The position numbers and the translations under genes are program-made. The notes beneath the pieces were generated by a model. It ran no database searches, was not told where the DNA came from, and saw only the letters and a program-made list of their open reading frames with translations. From Candidatus Flexicrinis proximus (lineage in GTDB: Bacteria > Chloroflexota > Anaerolineae > Aggregatilineales > Phototrophicaceae), in NCBI GenBank assembly GCA_016712885.1, contig JADJQF010000006.1:1-64000 (forward strand): a DNA stretch of 64,000 nt. The letters are read 5' to 3'. Below, one piece after another: positions 35,352-43,180 of the stretch; within the stretch, counting starts at the first letter, position 1; each line of letters opens with the position of its first letter.

Positions 35352-35984
35352 ATGGCCAACAGCACGCTGGACATTGAAACCGAAGCCGACCTGAGCGCGC
35401 TGCGGGAGGCGGCGGCCACGCGCGAGTGGAGCGCCCTGCAGGTGGTGCTGGCGCGCCTGCTCAATCCGCTGCCGTTCTTCGCGGCGCTGTCGGCCGTGAT
35501 CGAGGGACTGATCGCGGCGCTGCCGCTGATCGAGTCTTCGTATGAGGAGGGCGACCCACGGAGGAGCGTCCCTCGGCAGCTGCTGAGCGGTATGATGAGT
35601 TACGGCTTCGCGCCGGATCAACTGCCGGACGGGCTGGTGGCAGAGTACGAGCATCCAGGCGCGGCGCAATATGTGCATGCCGTACTTGAATTATGCCGCG
35701 CGGCGCAGAGAGACAAGGGCCACGATGTGCGGCTGGCGTTTCTGGTGAGCGCGGCGGCCAACGGCATCATCGCCCAGATGGGCGAACTGTTTTACGGCAA
35801 GAATCCTGACCTGTTCGCGCGGGTCCGCGACAACCATGTCGACCCCGACAGCGGCGAATACACCGACCCGGACGCGGCGAAAATACCGATTCTGCTGTGG
35901 ATGGACGAAGAAGTCGCCGCGCTCGACAGCGCACTGTGGTCTGCCCTGGCCGACCGCATCGAAGCCGCATACAAAGCCCTTTAA
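35352..35984 (+). CDS. hypothetical protein under SAM-I riboswitch control
   Basis: The ATG at 35352 follows GGAGG. The 210-residue protein is mostly helical: STLDIETEADLSALREAAAT, LLNPLPFFAALSAVIEGLIA, YVHAVLELCRAAQRDKGH, FLVSAAANGIIAQMGELFYG, and an Asp/Glu-rich end. There is no signal peptide and no motif of a known methionine-cycle enzyme or transporter. Because it sits between the riboswitch and metH, 17 bases before the latter, a role in methionine or one-carbon metabolism is likely. That is inference only. Confidence 0.75.
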   Translation: MANSTLDIETEADLSALREAAATREWSALQVVLARLLNPLPFFAALSAVIEGLIAALPLIESSYEEGDPRRSVPRQLLSGMMSYGFAPDQLPDGLVAEYEHPGAAQYVHAVLELCRAAQRDKGHDVRLAFLVSAAANGIIAQMGELFYGKNPDLFARVRDNHVDPDSGEYTDPDAAKIPILLWMDEEVAALDSALWSALADRIEAAYKAL

Positions 35985-36001
35985 CCGAAAGGCCGCACGC
36001 C

Positions 36002-39000
36002 ATGACTGAACGTATTTTCACGAACCGCCGGTATCTGGACGCCGTCAACGACCATGTGGTGATCTTCGACGGGGCGATGGGAACGAGCATCCTCAAGTAC
36101 AACCTGAGCGCGGCCGATTACGGCGGCGAGCAGTACGCGGGGTGCGTCGACTATCTGGTGCTGATGCGGCCGGACGTGATCGAGGCGATTCACGCGTCGT
36201 TCCTGAATGTCGGCAGCGAGGCGATCGAAACGTGTACATTCCGCTCGAACCGGCTGACGCTGGCCGAATACGGACTGCAGGAGCGCACGCTAGAGATGAA
36301 CCGCGCGGCGGCACAACTGGCACGGCGGGTGTGTGACCGGATCGCGGCGGAGACGGGTATTCCGCGGTTCGTGGCCGGGAGTATCGGGCCATCAGGCAAA
36401 CTGCCCAGCGGAAGCGACCCGGACCTGAGCAACGTGACCTTCGAGGAACTGGCAGCGATCTTCTATGAACAGGCGCAGGGATTGACCGAGGGCGGCGCGG
36501 ACGTGCTGCTGATCGAGACCTCGCAGGATATCCTGGAAGTCAAGGCGGCTATCGTCGGGATCAACCGGTATTTTGCGGACGCCGGGGTGCGGATTCCACT
36601 GCAGGTGCAGGTGACGCTGGACGTGAGCGGCCGGATGCTGTTCGGCACAGACATCGGCGGGGCGCTAACGACGCTGGAAGCCCTGCCGATCGACATCATC
36701 GGCCTGAACTGCTCGACCGGTCCAGAATACATGACCGCGCCAGTCCAATACCTGACCGAGAACAGCAAACTGCCGATCAGCGTCCTGCCGAACGCCGGGC
36801 TGCCGCTCAACGTGGACGGCGAGGCGGTCTACCCGATGGAGCCGGAGCCGTTCAGTCAGATGGTGTCGGAGTTCACGCGACGGGGCGTGGGGATCGTCGG
36901 GGGGTGCTGCGGCACAGTGCCAGCGCACATCGACCAGCTTTACCAGCACGTCCACGGGTTTTCATATCGCGATGCGCTGGCGAAGCGCGGCGTCGAGGCG
37001 CCGGATGCGCCGGAACACACGCCGAAGGTGCTATGGACAAGCGATCTGCAGCGGCGGGAGCCTGTGCGGCGCGAAGTGGTGGATGTGGCGCGGGCATCGA
37101 GCGGGATGACCTCGACGCTGATGGCGCAAAACCCCGGCCCGACGCTGATCGGCGAACGGGTCAACTCGCAGGGGTCGCGCAAGGTGAAGCGACTGCTGCT
37201 GAACGAGGATTACGACAGCATCGTGCAGATCGCGGTCGAACAGGTCAACAGCGGCGCGCACATGCTCGATATCGCGGTGGCGCTGACCGAACGCGCCGAC
37301 GAACTGGCGCAGATGCAGGCGGTGGTCAAGAAACTGGCGCAGGCGGTCGAAGTGCCGCTGATCATCGACACGACCGAGGCGGAAGTGGCCGAAGCGGCGC
37401 TGGCGCTGTACCCGGGACGGGGCATCATCAACGGCAACAATCTGGAAAACGGGCGTGAGCGCATCGACAAAATCCTGCCGATTGCCAAGAAACACGGCGC
37501 GGCAGTAATTTCGATGACCATCGACGAGGTGGGCATGGCCCACACCCGCGAGACGAAATTCGAGATCGCCAAGCGCATCTACGACATCGCGCTGAACGAG
37601 TACGGCCTCGGCGCGCACGATATGATCTTCGACACACTGACGTTCCCGCTGACGACGGGACAGGCCGAACTGCGTAACGACGCGGTAGAGACGATTGAAG
37701 CAATCCGGCTGATCAAGCAGAACCTGCCGGGGGCGATGACGGCGCTGGGCGTGAGCAACGTGAGCTTCGGCGTGGGCGAAGCAGCGCGCGGCGTACTGAA
37801 CAGCGTATTCCTGTACCATGCGGTACAGGCCGGGCTGGATATGGCGATCGTCAATCCAGCGCACATCACACCGTACTCGGAAATCCCGGACGACCAGCGC
37901 AAGATCGCCAACGATCTGATTTACAACACCGATGAGAACGCCCTGCCGCGTTTCATCCAGTACTTCGAACAGAATCAGGTGCAGCTGGCCGGTCAGGAAC
38001 AGACCGATCCGACAGCGGATATGACCGCCGAACAGGCGCTGCACTGGCAGATCGTCCACCGTAAGAAGGACGGGCTGGAGCGACTGGTTGACGCGTGCCT
38101 GACGCGCGCCGATCCGGTGACGGTGCTCAACAGCGTCCTGCTGCCGGCGATGAAAGAAGTCGGCGATAAGTTCGGCGCGGGCGAACTGATTCTGCCGTTC
38201 GTGCTGCAGTCGGCGGAGGCGATGAAGAAATCGGTCGCCTATCTCGAACAGTTCATGGATAAGGTCGAAGGCTCGACCAAGGGCGTGGTGGTGCTAGCCA
38301 CGGTGTATGGCGACGTACACGACATCGGCAAGAATCTGGTCAAGACGATATTGAGCAACAACGGCTACACCGTGCATGACCTCGGTAAACAGGTGCCGGC
38401 CAATACGATCATCGAGAAGGCGGTCGAATACCAGGCGGACGCGATCGGGCTGTCGGCACTGCTGGTGAGCACGTCGAAGCAGATGCCGCTGATCGTGAAC
38501 GAGCTGTCGCGGCGCGGACTGGACTTTCCGGTGCTGATCGGGGGGGCGGCGATCAACCGCAAGTTCGGACGGCGGATCCTGTTCCTGGACGACGGCGGAC
38601 AGCCGTACCAGCCCGGCGTGTATTACTGCAACGACGCGTTCGAGGGTCTGGCCGTGATGGATAAGCTGGTTGGGCCGCAGCGCAGCGAGTTCGTCACGCA
38701 GATCATTGACGAGGGACTGATCGAACAGGGCAAACCCGCGCGGGTAAAGCGGTCGGTCAGCCCGACGGCAGGCAAGACGGTGAGACCGGCGCCGAATGTG
38801 CCGACTCCGCCGTTCTGGGGGGCGCGCAAGGTGGGCTATATGCCGCTTGAGATCGTCCTGCAGCACCTGCACAAACCGGAGCTGTACCGGCTGTCATGGG
38901 GGGCGAAGAACACGCACGGCGAGGAGTGGACCAAGCTGGAGGCGGAATTCGAGGCGCGGCTGGACCGCATGAGCCGCGAGGCGCTGCGCGAGAAGACCCT

Positions 39001-39613
39001 GCTGCCACAGGCCGCTTATGGATACTTTCCGGTGCAGGCCGCGGGTGACGACCTGATCGTGTATGACCCGGAACCGTTCAACCACCGCAACGGGTCGGGT
39101 CCGCAGCGTATCGAAATCGCACGGTTCAGCTTCCCGCGCCAGCCACAGGGCGAATACCTGTGCATCAGCGATTACTACGCGCCGGTGGAAAGCGGGCTGG
39201 TGGATGTGGTGGCGCTGCAGGTGGTGACGGTCGGGGAAGAAGCGTCGGAGAAATTCGCGCGGCTGCAGGGGGCCGATAACTACAGCGAGGCGTATTTCTT
39301 CCACGGGCTGGCCGTACAGGCCGCCGAGGCGACGGCCAACTATATGACACAGCATATCCGACGCGAACTGGGTATCGACGAGAACCGCGGCAAGCGCTAT
39401 TCGTGGGGCTATCCGGCGTGCCCGGAGCTGGCAGACCATCAGATCGTGGTCAAGCTGCTGCCGCAGGCCGCCGAGATCGGCCTGACGCTGACCGACGAGT
39501 CGTACCAGTGGGTGCCGGAGCAGTCGACGGCGGCGATCTTCGCGCATCATCCCGACGCGAAGTATTACAGCGTGGGGTCGCTGGACCGCAGCGCGCAGAT
39601 ATTGGGGGAGTGA
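36002..39613 (+). CDS. metH: cobalamin-dependent methionine synthase
   Basis: The 1203-residue enzyme transfers the methyl of 5-methyl-tetrahydrofolate to homocysteine via cobalamin. The homocysteine domain (about 1-325) has IFDGAMGTSI and the zinc-binding ETCTFRSNR with GIVGGCCGT. The pterin domain (about 375-630) has IGERVNSQGSRKV and PLIIDTTEAEVAEAALALYP. The B12 cap and B12 domains (about 680-920) have the base-off motif YGDVHDIGKNLV. The reactivation domain has RGKRYSWGYPACPELADHQI and ends near LDRSAQILGE. Length and order are standard. Its last 82 bases are repeated at 40175-40256. Controlled by the SAM-I riboswitch. Confidence 0.97.
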   Translation: MTERIFTNRRYLDAVNDHVVIFDGAMGTSILKYNLSAADYGGEQYAGCVDYLVLMRPDVIEAIHASFLNVGSEAIETCTFRSNRLTLAEYGLQERTLEMNRAAAQLARRVCDRIAAETGIPRFVAGSIGPSGKLPSGSDPDLSNVTFEELAAIFYEQAQGLTEGGADVLLIETSQDILEVKAAIVGINRYFADAGVRIPLQVQVTLDVSGRMLFGTDIGGALTTLEALPIDIIGLNCSTGPEYMTAPVQYLTENSKLPISVLPNAGLPLNVDGEAVYPMEPEPFSQMVSEFTRRGVGIVGGCCGTVPAHIDQLYQHVHGFSYRDALAKRGVEAPDAPEHTPKVLWTSDLQRREPVRREVVDVARASSGMTSTLMAQNPGPTLIGERVNSQGSRKVKRLLLNEDYDSIVQIAVEQVNSGAHMLDIAVALTERADELAQMQAVVKKLAQAVEVPLIIDTTEAEVAEAALALYPGRGIINGNNLENGRERIDKILPIAKKHGAAVISMTIDEVGMAHTRETKFEIAKRIYDIALNEYGLGAHDMIFDTLTFPLTTGQAELRNDAVETIEAIRLIKQNLPGAMTALGVSNVSFGVGEAARGVLNSVFLYHAVQAGLDMAIVNPAHITPYSEIPDDQRKIANDLIYNTDENALPRFIQYFEQNQVQLAGQEQTDPTADMTAEQALHWQIVHRKKDGLERLVDACLTRADPVTVLNSVLLPAMKEVGDKFGAGELILPFVLQSAEAMKKSVAYLEQFMDKVEGSTKGVVVLATVYGDVHDIGKNLVKTILSNNGYTVHDLGKQVPANTIIEKAVEYQADAIGLSALLVSTSKQMPLIVNELSRRGLDFPVLIGGAAINRKFGRRILFLDDGGQPYQPGVYYCNDAFEGLAVMDKLVGPQRSEFVTQIIDEGLIEQGKPARVKRSVSPTAGKTVRPAPNVPTPPFWGARKVGYMPLEIVLQHLHKPELYRLSWGAKNTHGEEWTKLEAEFEARLDRMSREALREKTLLPQAAYGYFPVQAAGDDLIVYDPEPFNHRNGSGPQRIEIARFSFPRQPQGEYLCISDYYAPVESGLVDVVALQVVTVGEEASEKFARLQGADNYSEAYFFHGLAVQAAEATANYMTQHIRRELGIDENRGKRYSWGYPACPELADHQIVVKLLPQAAEIGLTLTDESYQWVPEQSTAAIFAHHPDAKYYSVGSLDRSAQILGE
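39530..39611 (+). repeat. metH 3'-end repeat, copy A (in metH)
   Basis: This is the last 82 bases of metH. It recurs at 40175-40256 with five substitutions and no indels, and in a worn form at about 42574-42618. Between A and B lies a toxin/antitoxin-like pair. Confidence 0.9.
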
Positions 39614-39619
39614 GGCGCC

Positions 39620-39964
39620 ATGGCCGATGACGTGCTGCATACGTTGAAATCTGTCTTCGGGCACGACATCCGCGTCACTGCCCGTCAGTGGGCACATATC
39701 ACTGAAGCACACGACTACATGTCGGGTAACATGGACAAAGTACTTGAGACATTAGCTGAACCTTCGCGTATCATAGAAGGTGAGCACGGCGAATCCCTTG
39801 CTCTGCGGCCATACGACAGTACGAATATCACGCGGAAAACGGCCGTCGCCGTGTATCGTGACGATGACGACGGGTTTCTGATTACAGCGTTTTTCACGTC
39901 TCGTCCGGACCGCATCGAAAAGAGAGGACGCATATTATGGCCGCTCCCATCGCCCCAACCCTAG
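39620..39964 (+). CDS. PBECR-type nuclease toxin candidate
   Basis: The 114-residue protein reads IRVTARQWAHITEAHDYM, VLETLAEPSRIIEG, RKTAVAVYRDDDDGFLITAF and FTSRPDRIEKRG. RxWxHI..H plus a C-terminal strand ending in ITAFFTS fits the PBECR/BECR nuclease fold (barnase-EndoU-colicin-RelE-like). This is a fold-level call. Its 3' end overlaps the next gene (DUF2283) by 28 bases, the usual toxin-first pair. It starts seven bases after metH and may ride on its transcript. Confidence 0.6.
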   Translation: MADDVLHTLKSVFGHDIRVTARQWAHITEAHDYMSGNMDKVLETLAEPSRIIEGEHGESLALRPYDSTNITRKTAVAVYRDDDDGFLITAFFTSRPDRIEKRGRILWPLPSPQP

Positions 39965-40173
39965 TGGAGGAATTGCTCGCGCTGCCGACCCGACAGGTAT
40001 GGTCGGAATACGATGCCGAAGCGGATGTGCTATATCTCAGCTTTCGCAAACCCCAGCAGGCGAACGATCTGGTGATGGAAGCTGACGGAAACGTATACCA
40101 CTACCGCGACGACACGCTCGTTGGGGTGACGATACTCAATGCCTCGACGAAGATCAGCCTGAACGAAGCCTGA
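39937..40173 (+). CDS. DUF2283 protein, probable antitoxin
   Basis: The 78-residue protein has the DUF2283 pattern VWSEYDAEADVLYLSFRKP followed by TLVGVTILNAS. In other bacteria DUF2283 proteins pair with small RNase-like toxins (DUF4258 and relatives). AGAGG lies nine bases before the ATG. The gene ends one base before the second copy of the metH tail begins. Confidence 0.72.
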   Translation: MAAPIAPTLVEELLALPTRQVWSEYDAEADVLYLSFRKPQQANDLVMEADGNVYHYRDDTLVGVTILNASTKISLNEA

Positions 40174-40174
40174 G

Positions 40175-40256
40175 GCGGCGATTTTCGCGCATCATCCCGA
40201 CGCGAAGTATTACAGCGTGGGGTCGCTGGACCGTAGCACGCAGATTTTAGGGGAGT
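40175..40256 (+). repeat. metH 3'-end repeat, copy B
   Basis: It is 77/82 identical to 39530-39611, including the region that codes HHPDAKYYSVGSLDRS and a stop codon equivalent (TAG instead of TGA). The repeat has no start codon of its own, so it is not a gene. Together with copy A it forms direct repeats around the toxin/antitoxin-like pair. Confidence 0.9.
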
Positions 40257-40278
40257 AGATGCAGGCCGTGCTTTACGC

Positions 40279-40587
40279 CTAATCGATCGGCAAAGGAAGC
40301 ACGCTTCCGTTCTTTAGTGCAAAGTAGGCATTATAGAGTTCATGGATTTCCGTCTCAGACGCACCGGGCGGAATCACGAGTTCTCCATTCGTGGCCCACT
40401 CTATGACTTCCGCCGTCGAGTCGAAGCAAGCAATGAGGGCAGAAGGATCGTCTGAAGAGACAACCATCGCAGAACACGGTGGATTCTGTGACGATGTGAA
40501 GGCTACCAGCACTAGCAAGAGAAACGCCGAGGCCACGACAAGTCGAAAGTTCCGTGTCCTGAACTGTATTTGAAGTGAAGCGACCAT
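40279..40587 (-). CDS. small exported or membrane-anchored protein
   Basis: The 102-residue product has a signal or anchor (FRLVVASAFLLLVLVAFTSS), a Cys-containing N-terminal part, and TEIHELYNAYFALKNGSVLP at the end. The piece CFDSTAEVIEWATNGELVIP aligns with CFRTFAESIGFATGGSVTVT of the next gene upstream, so the two are related. No catalytic motif is visible. AT-rich compared with the genome. A decayed third copy of its C-terminal end lies at about 42620-42725. Confidence 0.6.
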   Translation of the reverse strand: MVASLQIQFRTRNFRLVVASAFLLLVLVAFTSSQNPPCSAMVVSSDDPSALIACFDSTAEVIEWATNGELVIPPGASETEIHELYNAYFALKNGSVLPLPID

Positions 40588-40604
40588 TGTACGCTCCTAT
40601 ACTC

Positions 40605-41165
40605 TCATTCGTCCGGCGGGTTGATCCTATAATAGGATGTCGCGTCGTTCAGCGCAAAGAGATTAGAACATCCAGCGGCTTTGCAGTTAATCTTGGGGAC
40701 TGGGAAGCCTAACCCCGGGGTAAGGTCAAACAATACGACATTGGGACAATCGCCAAAGGGTTTAGCGGACGCAACCCAGTCGTTTGCGTAACTACCGGTG
40801 AGATCGCCGTAAAACCAGTGTGTTGAACAGGTATAGAGAGCGCTTGTAATGGAAAAAGTTCCTCCTGAAGCATCAAAATTGGTGTTGTTATAGAGGATTG
40901 CCAATACGTTGTCCCTATTTCGCGACCCGGTTCTCTGACTCCGCTCAATCAACCGATGAACCTCGTCCGGGGAGTTCGCAGCTGTTACCGTAACACTTCC
41001 ACCGGTGGCAAAACCTATGCTTTCTGCAAATGTCCTAAAACAGGTTGTCGACGTGGGTACTGGATTCTGCGGTTCAACGTGAACCACACAATGCTGCATT
41101 TGTGAGGTGTTTCCCAAAGTCGAGAACGGAATCAACAGAAGAAACAAGAGAGATAGTATCTTCAT
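40605..41165 (-). CDS. secreted Cys-rich, betagamma-crystallin-like protein
   Basis: MKILSLLFLLLIPFSTLGNT is a signal peptide; GGAG precedes the ATG by eight bases. The 186-residue protein has a region shared with its neighbour (CFRTFAESIGFATGG) and then LAILYNNTNFDASGGTFSIT, NDWVASAKPFGDCPNVVLFD. These two pieces look like betagamma-crystallin or I36-inhibitor repeats (LYxxxNFxG and N-D-x-x-S). Seven Cys may form disulfides outside. Function unknown. The AT-rich composition and flanking metH-tail copies point to recent acquisition. Confidence 0.6.
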   Translation of the reverse strand: MKILSLLFLLLIPFSTLGNTSQMQHCVVHVEPQNPVPTSTTCFRTFAESIGFATGGSVTVTAANSPDEVHRLIERSQRTGSRNRDNVLAILYNNTNFDASGGTFSITSALYTCSTHWFYGDLTGSYANDWVASAKPFGDCPNVVLFDLTPGLGFPVPKINCKAAGCSNLFALNDATSYYRINPPDE

Positions 41166-41330
41166 GAAACATACTCCATTTACTAATAACAAGTATACCC
41201 CCCCCGATAAATTTGTCAATTACTATGTGTATTACACTAGTTACCGGAGAAGTGCCAACCTTGTACGGTCGCTGGACGGTGGATTAAACGGGCACACCGC
41301 GGCAAGACGCAAGCTCAGCGATGAAGAGTC

Positions 41331-41354
41331 AGAGGCCGGATTTCCCCGGCCTCT
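41331..41354. terminator. terminator-like hairpin
   Basis: AGAGGCCGG pairs perfectly with CCGGCCTCT around a six-base loop, followed by TTTCG on the + strand. On the minus strand it lies 16 bases after the broken SH3b gene, but without a T-run there. It may be a weak bidirectional terminator. Confidence 0.5.
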
Positions 41355-41369
41355 TTCGATTCGCGAAGG

Positions 41370-42483
41370 CTAATCCAGCGGCAGCGCTACGATTTCGAGC
41401 GAGCGGATCAAGGCCTCGAGCGGGGCAAGCGACGGCGAAAAGTCGTCCGGCTCAGCGGCGAGCAGGCTGGCTGTGATTTGCTCAACATAGAGGCCGAAGC
41501 CATCATAGAAGGCCTCCCAATCGTCCTGATCGAAACCACTCATGTCTATGTCCGGGAGCAGGTCGGAGGTGACCGCTTTCTACAATGTTACATAATACAG
41601 GCCGTCGGAGGTCAGTCCGGTAAACGTATAGATGAGCGAGGAGATGGGATCGACAGAGTGGGAATACTGCGCGAAATAACTGACACCGCGGCCGTTCTGG
41701 AAGTCGATCACCCGGAAAGCGTCCTGAAACAGCACAGGGGCGGTCCAATCGGGCAGCAGAAGCGATTCGCCGGTCGGGGGCGGTGGAACGAAGGCCCCGG
41801 CAGCGGGGTCGAGGAGGGTCTGCAGGGTAGCGATAGCTGAAGGCACGCCGTCCGGCAGGTTGGCGAAATCGGCCAACGCGTAGACCTGCAGCACGAATCC
41901 GGAGGACATCCCTTCGGGGTCCTGGAAGGTGAATTTCAACCCGTAGGGCGTTGGACTGCCGGTCGCGGGGCTGGTCATCCATTGTGGGATGTAGTTGGGA
42001 AAGACGTGCTCGACAGTAACGCCAGCCGCTATCGCACGGCCGACGCTAAAGGAGATACCGCGGTACTCGACGCTGACAAGTATCGTGACCTTCGGTGTCG
42101 TCCGGCGTCAGCAGGACTTCCGGCTCCGGATGGATATAGGGTTCGATCCAGTATTCGGCAGCGTCGCCTTCAGCCGTCCAACCGACGGTATCGTTGACGT
42201 TGGGATAGCCGACGTACCACCACAGGTAGCCGTCCGCGCAGACGGGCGCATCCAGGATTTCAAAGACGGCATATGGGGGAAGCTCACCGATCTTTTCGGC
42301 GTTGACGCCGGGGGCTGCACGCAAATTATTGGCGCTGCCGGGGAGCACCTGCCCATAGACAGCGGAGTAAAAGCGGCTGGGAAGCGTGCCGGAGCACTCC
42401 GGGGGCGCATCCTGAGCGATACCGATGGTGAAAGTGGTCAGGATAAAACAGCAGATGAGCAAAACAGCGCGGACTCTGAACAT
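41370..42483 (-). pseudogene. secreted SH3b-domain protein, frameshifted and with an in-frame stop
   Basis: The ATG at 42483 gives a signal peptide (LLICCFILTTFTIGIAQ) and one SH3b domain (FEILDAPVCADGYLWWYV). Near 42075 the frame shifts; the continuation reads TILVSVEYRGISFSV, FPNYIPQWMTSPATG and GVSYFAQYSHSVDPISSLIY. An in-frame TAG at 41580-41582 follows YYVTL, and the same frame then reads KAVTSDLLPDIDMSGFDQDD to a final TAG at 41370. The intact ancestor would be about 371 residues. The C-terminal domain is unknown. Two independent lesions suggest true decay. Confidence 0.75.
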
Positions 42484-42573
42484 GTAGGGGAACTCCTCAA
42501 GCGATGAGCATACTCTATCATGGCTGGGGAGGTATAGCGCGGAGGGGTGGGCAAAAAAGGGCGCGAGGAGCTA

Positions 42574-42618
42574 AGGCGTGGGGTCGCCTGAACGCAGCGC
42601 GCGGAGGTTGGGGAGTAG
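42574..42618 (+). repeat. metH 3'-end repeat, copy C (degraded)
   Basis: GCGTGGGGTCGCCTGAACGC and the following AGCGCGCGGAGGTTGGGGAG match the end of copies A and B (CGTGGGGTCGCTGGACCGCA, then GGGGGAGT) with substitutions and a single-base shift. It is followed, as copy B is, by GCAGGCCGTG and a stretch related to the gene at 40279-40587. Confidence 0.65.
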
Positions 42619-42619
42619 G

Positions 42620-42725
42620 AGCAGGCCGTGACTGACGCCCAATTGTTCGGCAAGGGAAGCACGTCCCTGCCCTTGCTCGCAAAGTAGGCATACAGTATCA
42701 CGTCGTTCACAGCGTGCAAAACTCG
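42620..42725 (-). pseudogene. relic of the 40279-40587 gene family
   Basis: On the minus strand the segment reads NDVILYAYFASKGRDVLPLP, matching ELYNAYFALKNGSVLPLPID of the protein at 40279-40587. DNA similarity also runs through GGCAAGGGAAGCACG and GCAAAGTAGGCAT. It has no start and no N-terminal part. Confidence 0.5.
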
Positions 42726-42829
42726 TGCGCGTTATGGACCTATTGACGAGACTGTAATGCGGCAGGCGGTAGAAAAACCGGAGACAAAGCGTCATAATAT
42801 GGAACTCCAGACAGCGGAGCGTGTTTGAT

Positions 42830-43174
42830 ATGGCGCAAGCAGACATCGTTAGCCAAAATGATTCCCCGCAGGTCGCCATGGCGATACCGGGGCTTTACCG
42901 CCGTACCCTCGCGACTGGCGAGCGCATGATGGTGTGCGAGATCTTCCTTGAGCGCGAGACGACCGTGCCGCTGCACTCGCACATGCACGAACAATGCGGC
43001 TATGTGTTGAGTGGCAAAATCACGTTTACGATTGGCGAGCGCGACTACACCCTGCTGCAGGGCGATTCGTACTCGATCCCGGGGGATATGCCGCATACCG
43101 CAACCGCCCACGACGATACGGTGCTGGTTGAGGTCTTCAGCCCGCCCCGTGAGGAATTCCGTATTGCGAGGTAA
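42830..43174 (+). CDS. cupin domain protein
   Basis: The 114-residue single-cupin protein has metal-binding motif 1 in VPLHSHMHEQCGYVLSGKIT (HxH...E) and motif 2 in YSIPGDMPHTATAHD (His). VLVEVFSPPREEF closes it. Such small cupins bind a metal and serve as isomerases, dioxygenases or sensors; the activity cannot be told. ATG at 42830 has GGAG ten bases upstream. It lies six bases before the L,D-transpeptidase gene and is probably co-transcribed with it. Confidence 0.82.
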   Translation: MAQADIVSQNDSPQVAMAIPGLYRRTLATGERMMVCEIFLERETTVPLHSHMHEQCGYVLSGKITFTIGERDYTLLQGDSYSIPGDMPHTATAHDDTVLVEVFSPPREEFRIAR

Positions 43175-43180
43175 AGCGCG

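Noticed and set aside
37031..38059. Long minus-strand open frame (342 codons) inside metH
   Set aside because: It is an antisense shadow of a GC-rich gene. It has no ribosome-binding site or domain, and similar shadows occur across metH.
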